Source of the DNA: JBPEWY01 sp052032225
Lineage (GTDB): Bacteria; Bacteroidota; Bacteroidia; Flavobacteriales; Flavobacteriaceae
Assembly (NCBI GenBank): GCA_052032225.1
Contig: JBPEWY010000083.1
Span: 62,001 to 126,000, forward strand
Reading direction: 5' to 3'
DNA length: 64,000 nt
Shown piece after piece: positions 61,100 to 64,000 of the stretch (the stretch's first letter is position 1; each line of letters opens with the position of its first letter). The translations under genes were made by a program, and so were the position numbers. The notes beneath the pieces are model-generated. The model did no database searches. It was not told the DNA's origin and was given only the letters and a program-made list of their open reading frames with translations.

Positions 61100-62110
61100 A
61101 TGTATAATTCAAAAATTATAGGACTAGGGTATTATGTGCCGGATAATGTTGTAACTAACAACGATTTAACTAAACTCATGGATACCAGCGATGAGTGGAT
61201 TCAAGAACGTACAGGAATTAAGGAGCGTCGTTGGGTAAAGCCCGGTAGTGAAGATACTACATCTGTAATGGGCGTTAAGGCTGCAAAAATTGCAATAGAA
61301 CGTGCAGGAATAGATAAAAACGATATTGATTTTATTGTATTTGCAACGCTAAGCCCGGATTATTACTTTCCCGGCCCCGGAGTTCAAGTGCAAAAGGCAT
61401 TAGATATTAAAACAGTTGGAGCCTTAGATATTAGAAATCAATGCTCAGGTTTTGTTTACGGGATATCGGTTGCAGACCAGTTTATAAAAACCGGAATGTA
61501 TAAGAATGTTTTAGTAATTGGTAGTGAGCTGCATTCACACGGTTTAGATAAAACAACAAGAGGTAGAGGAGTATCGGTGATTTTTGGTGATGGTGCCGGT
61601 GCTGCTGTATTAACTAGAGAAGAAGACACCTCTAAAGGTATTCTATCTACACATTTACACTCTCAAGGAGAGCATGCCGAAGAACTTGCGTTAATAGCTC
61701 CAGGAATGGGTAAACGTTGGGTTAATGACATTTTAAAGGACAATGACCCAAATGATGAAAGCTATTTTCCGTACATGAATGGGCAGTTTGTTTTTAAAAA
61801 CGCTGTAGTACGTTTTAGTGAAGTTATTATGGAAGGGCTGCACGCAAACAACTTAAGCAAAGAAGATATAGATATGCTGATTCCGCATCAGGCAAACCTT
61901 AGAATATCGCAATTTATTCAAAAGAAATTCGGGCTAAGAGACGACCAAGTTTTTAACAACATAATGAAGTATGGTAATACCACTGCAGCCTCTATACCAA
62001 TTGCATTAACAGAAGCTTGGGAAGAAGGCAAAGTAAAAGAAGGAGATACAGTTGTTTTAGCTGCTTTTGGTAGTGGTTTTACTTGGGGTAGCGCAATTAT
62101 TAAATGGTAA
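61100..62110 (+). CDS. Ketoacyl-ACP synthase III (FabH-like)
   Basis: 336 residues. Thiolase fold with triad C115 (NQCSGFVYG), H263 (IPHQANLR) and N293 (KYGNTTAAS). Such enzymes start fatty acid synthesis by condensing acyl-CoA with malonyl-ACP; branched starters are typical in Flavobacteria. The cysteine motif QCSGF differs from the ACAGF of E. coli FabH, and there are no plsX, acpP or fab neighbours, so this may be a paralogue with another starter rather than the housekeeping enzyme. It has its own terminator. Confidence 0.9.
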   Translation: MYNSKIIGLGYYVPDNVVTNNDLTKLMDTSDEWIQERTGIKERRWVKPGSEDTTSVMGVKAAKIAIERAGIDKNDIDFIVFATLSPDYYFPGPGVQVQKALDIKTVGALDIRNQCSGFVYGISVADQFIKTGMYKNVLVIGSELHSHGLDKTTRGRGVSVIFGDGAGAAVLTREEDTSKGILSTHLHSQGEHAEELALIAPGMGKRWVNDILKDNDPNDESYFPYMNGQFVFKNAVVRFSEVIMEGLHANNLSKEDIDMLIPHQANLRISQFIQKKFGLRDDQVFNNIMKYGNTTAASIPIALTEAWEEGKVKEGDTVVLAAFGSGFTWGSAIIKW

Positions 62111-62129
62111 TTTATTTTATTTAAAAGCT

Positions 62130-62156
62130 AAGCCCGGCTTTTGCCGGGCTTATTTA
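62130..62156 (+). terminator. Terminator of the FabH-like gene
   Basis: AAGCCCGGC (62130-62138) pairs with GCCGGGCTT (62143-62151) with a TTTT loop, followed by a T-rich stretch. May also serve the convergent TonB-linked gene. Confidence 0.82.
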
Positions 62157-62222
62157 TTAATAACTTACACGTAACACTAACCATCAACTATAAAAAGAAA
62201 ATCGTGTAGCTATTAATAAGTT

Positions 62223-64000
62223 TTAGAAAATTCCGCCTCCACCGGATTTTTCGTCATTATCTCTTCGTTTTCTGCTCATGGCACGGTATTTACCTCCACC
62301 AAATCTGTATGATAAACCAACATAAACAGAATTGCTTTCCCAGTTAAATGCACCATTTTGCGGATATGGTCTTACACCTTCAAAAGCAAATTGCATGGTA
62401 TTAAATATATCATTGAAGTTTATACTAAATGTTGCTTTTCTGTTTAAGAAAGAATAACGAGCTCCTGCATTTACAAAGTACATTTCTTCCGGGTTAAATT
62501 GTAATCCTTTGTTAGGACCTCTATAAAAACCAAAAACAGAGAATGTAAGGTTTTTAGTGGCTTTAAAATTATTATTCATTCTAAAGTTATAGGTTACGTT
62601 ATCTACCTCTACAGGTTGTAAATCTATAATCCCGTTTTGAGTTTGAGAATACAAGTCAAAACTTGCATTAAAATTCCACCATTTTGTTGGTCTGTAGTTA
62701 CTTGAAACTTCAACTCCGTAAGCAGAATTCCCATCAAAATTATCAAACGTTAGTATTAATCTATCTCCTGTTGGATCTTCTGGGTCTACATATAATGCTC
62801 TGTTAATTTCGTCTTTAATATCACGGTAAAACACACCTGCCGTAATGCTTCCGGCCTTTAATCTTCTGGTGTAATTAACTTCTATTGAGTTGGTAAACTG
62901 TTGTAACAATTCCGGATTACCAACCGATGTAATTAATGGCGTACTCCACTCTCTTATTGGGTTAATTTGACCTAATCCCGGGCGATCTACTCTACGGCTA
63001 AAGCTTAGTTGATAGGTGTTTTTTTCGCTCGGATTATACACAATAAATGCCGATGGATAAATGCTAAACTGCTCATCTGTAAAGTCTGCATCAGGTTCTC
63101 CAACTTGCTCAAAATGAGCCTTAACTTCATATTGTTCTATACGAGCTCCAATTTGGTACGACCACTTTTCGAACGATTTCCCGAATGTTACGTAAAGAGA
63201 GTAAATATCTCTATCGTAGCTGTATTCTGAGTCGTTTAAATTCTCACTGGTTGTATCGTACATGTTATCGGTTCTACGCAAACGCAACTCAGCACCCAGT
63301 TCTAATTTAGTTTTCTCGTCTAACGGGTTAACATAATCTAAATTAATGGTAGTATTGCTTCTTTTGTTATCTACAATGTCTATATAATTGGCGCTGCTGT
63401 CTGTAAAATTAAAGTTGGCAAATTCATCACTAGAAAAATCACTGTAATCTGCTTCTAAACTAATATTATGCCCTTCTTTGTTAAAATCATGTTTGTAGGC
63501 AAGGTTATAAGTAGATGTTATATTGTCTAGACCATTGTTAAAAACTTGTCCGAAGTTAGGTTGGTTACCATCGTTATAAATAATATCTGTAGTACCAAAA
63601 CCTTTACCATCGTATATATTCTGATTGGTGTAAAAAGAAATAGTGTTTTTATCATCTATGTAGTAATCTAATCCTACTTTAAACAAATGAGATTTGTTGT
63701 TGTTGTCAAACTCAAATAATTGAAGTGTGTTGTTATCTGTTCTGTTAACAAATCCCCAGTTATCATTCTTACCAATATTGTTACCATAATTACCGTAAAC
63801 GTTTATTTTTCCGTGACGGTAATTCATATCTATAGAGCTGTTAAACCTGGCATTAATATCTACATTAAGCCCTAAATTTACATTACCGTTAAACCCAATA
63901 TTTGTGTTTTTATGAAGCACAATATTTATAATACCACTCATACCTTCCGGGTTGTATTTTGCAGAAGGGTTGGTTATGAGCTCAATACTTTTTATAGAAG
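62223..64000 (-). CDS. TonB-dependent receptor / outer-membrane beta-barrel family protein, 5' end outside window
   Basis: On the minus strand the frame stays open to the window edge; the ATG at 63941 is internal. The visible N-terminal part is the end of a TonB plug (SIELITNPSAKYNPEGMSG, then IINIVL), followed by a barrel of about 560 residues with alternating strands, typical of the OMP_b-brl_3 type. The C-terminus is Gly-rich and basic (GGGKY, RKRRDND, GGGGIF) rather than ending in an aromatic residue. Such proteins import or sense ligands at the outer membrane with TonB energy; the substrate is unknown and no SusD partner is present. Confidence 0.9.
   Translation of the reverse strand, partial: SIKSIELITNPSAKYNPEGMSGIINIVLHKNTNIGFNGNVNLGLNVDINARFNSSIDMNYRHGKINVYGNYGNNIGKNDNWGFVNRTDNNTLQLFEFDNNNKSHLFKVGLDYYIDDKNTISFYTNQNIYDGKGFGTTDIIYNDGNQPNFGQVFNNGLDNITSTYNLAYKHDFNKEGHNISLEADYSDFSSDEFANFNFTDSSANYIDIVDNKRSNTTINLDYVNPLDEKTKLELGAELRLRRTDNMYDTTSENLNDSEYSYDRDIYSLYVTFGKSFEKWSYQIGARIEQYEVKAHFEQVGEPDADFTDEQFSIYPSAFIVYNPSEKNTYQLSFSRRVDRPGLGQINPIREWSTPLITSVGNPELLQQFTNSIEVNYTRRLKAGSITAGVFYRDIKDEINRALYVDPEDPTGDRLILTFDNFDGNSAYGVEVSSNYRPTKWWNFNASFDLYSQTQNGIIDLQPVEVDNVTYNFRMNNNFKATKNLTFSVFGFYRGPNKGLQFNPEEMYFVNAGARYSFLNRKATFSINFNDIFNTMQFAFEGVRPYPQNGAFNWESNSVYVGLSYRFGGGKYRAMSRKRRDNDEKSGGGGIF

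Overview
The window is AT-rich chromosomal DNA of a member of the Flavobacteriaceae (phylum Bacteroidota). Supporting signs are type IX secretion (T9SS) cargo proteins with gliding-motility-associated C-terminal domains, SprF/PorP-like outer-membrane proteins, promoters of the Bacteroidota type (TTG, about 19 bases, TAnnTTTG), near-total absence of Shine-Dalgarno sequences, and families typical of the group (DUF5916, DUF885, DUF4369, DUF3467 after rpoC, TonB-linked barrels). The genus cannot be fixed from the window. No prophage, insertion sequence, CRISPR array or rRNA gene was seen.

Layout. 1-8160: the end of a potassium channel, two tandem AGCS-family sodium:amino-acid symporters (the first with an unusual periplasmic extension), a ComEA-like helix-hairpin-helix protein, an acyl-CoA dehydrogenase, ribosomal protein bS21 with a rare perfect Shine-Dalgarno sequence, and a XerC/D recombinase. 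8206-21996: a translation and transcription super-cluster: hpf, tRNA-Thr, tRNA-Tyr, tRNA-Gly, tRNA-Thr, tuf, tRNA-Trp, secE, nusG, rplK, rplA, rplJ, rplL, rpoB, rpoC, DUF3467. Release factor RF3 (prfC) converges on it.

24066-43174 is the most distinctive region. Two paralogous three-gene cassettes stand in tandem. Each encodes a giant secreted repeat protein (1969 and 2133 residues) with a type B T9SS C-terminal domain, then a SprF/PorP-like outer-membrane protein, then an OmpA protein with TPR and beta-propeller domains (PorE-like architecture). The likely division of labour is cargo, cognate outer-membrane factor and peptidoglycan-linked anchor. The second giant gene contains a GC-rich Calx-beta module flanked by perfect 18-base direct repeats, a sign of module import or exchange. 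The second OmpA protein carries two extra SPOR-like domains.

43240-45584: isopentenyl-diphosphate isomerase, a PTPS-II-type pterin synthase and a mannose-6-phosphate isomerase, each overlapping the next by 11 bases, then a small unknown protein and a second tRNA-Thr(TGT). 45705-52059 (minus strand): a DUF4369 lipoprotein, a DUF819 membrane protein, a DUF5916 barrel, and a tight operon of SPFH protein, alpha/beta hydrolase and a 57-residue Arc-like ribbon-helix-helix protein, preceded by phased GATAT repeats. 52176-64000: secreted S1/P1 nuclease, AlkB, DUF885 peptidase-like lipoprotein, RMD1/DUF155 protein, HtpG, an S9 peptidase, a FabH-like ketosynthase and a TonB-dependent receptor cut by the window end.

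All functional calls come from reading translated sequence and motifs; no database search was run.
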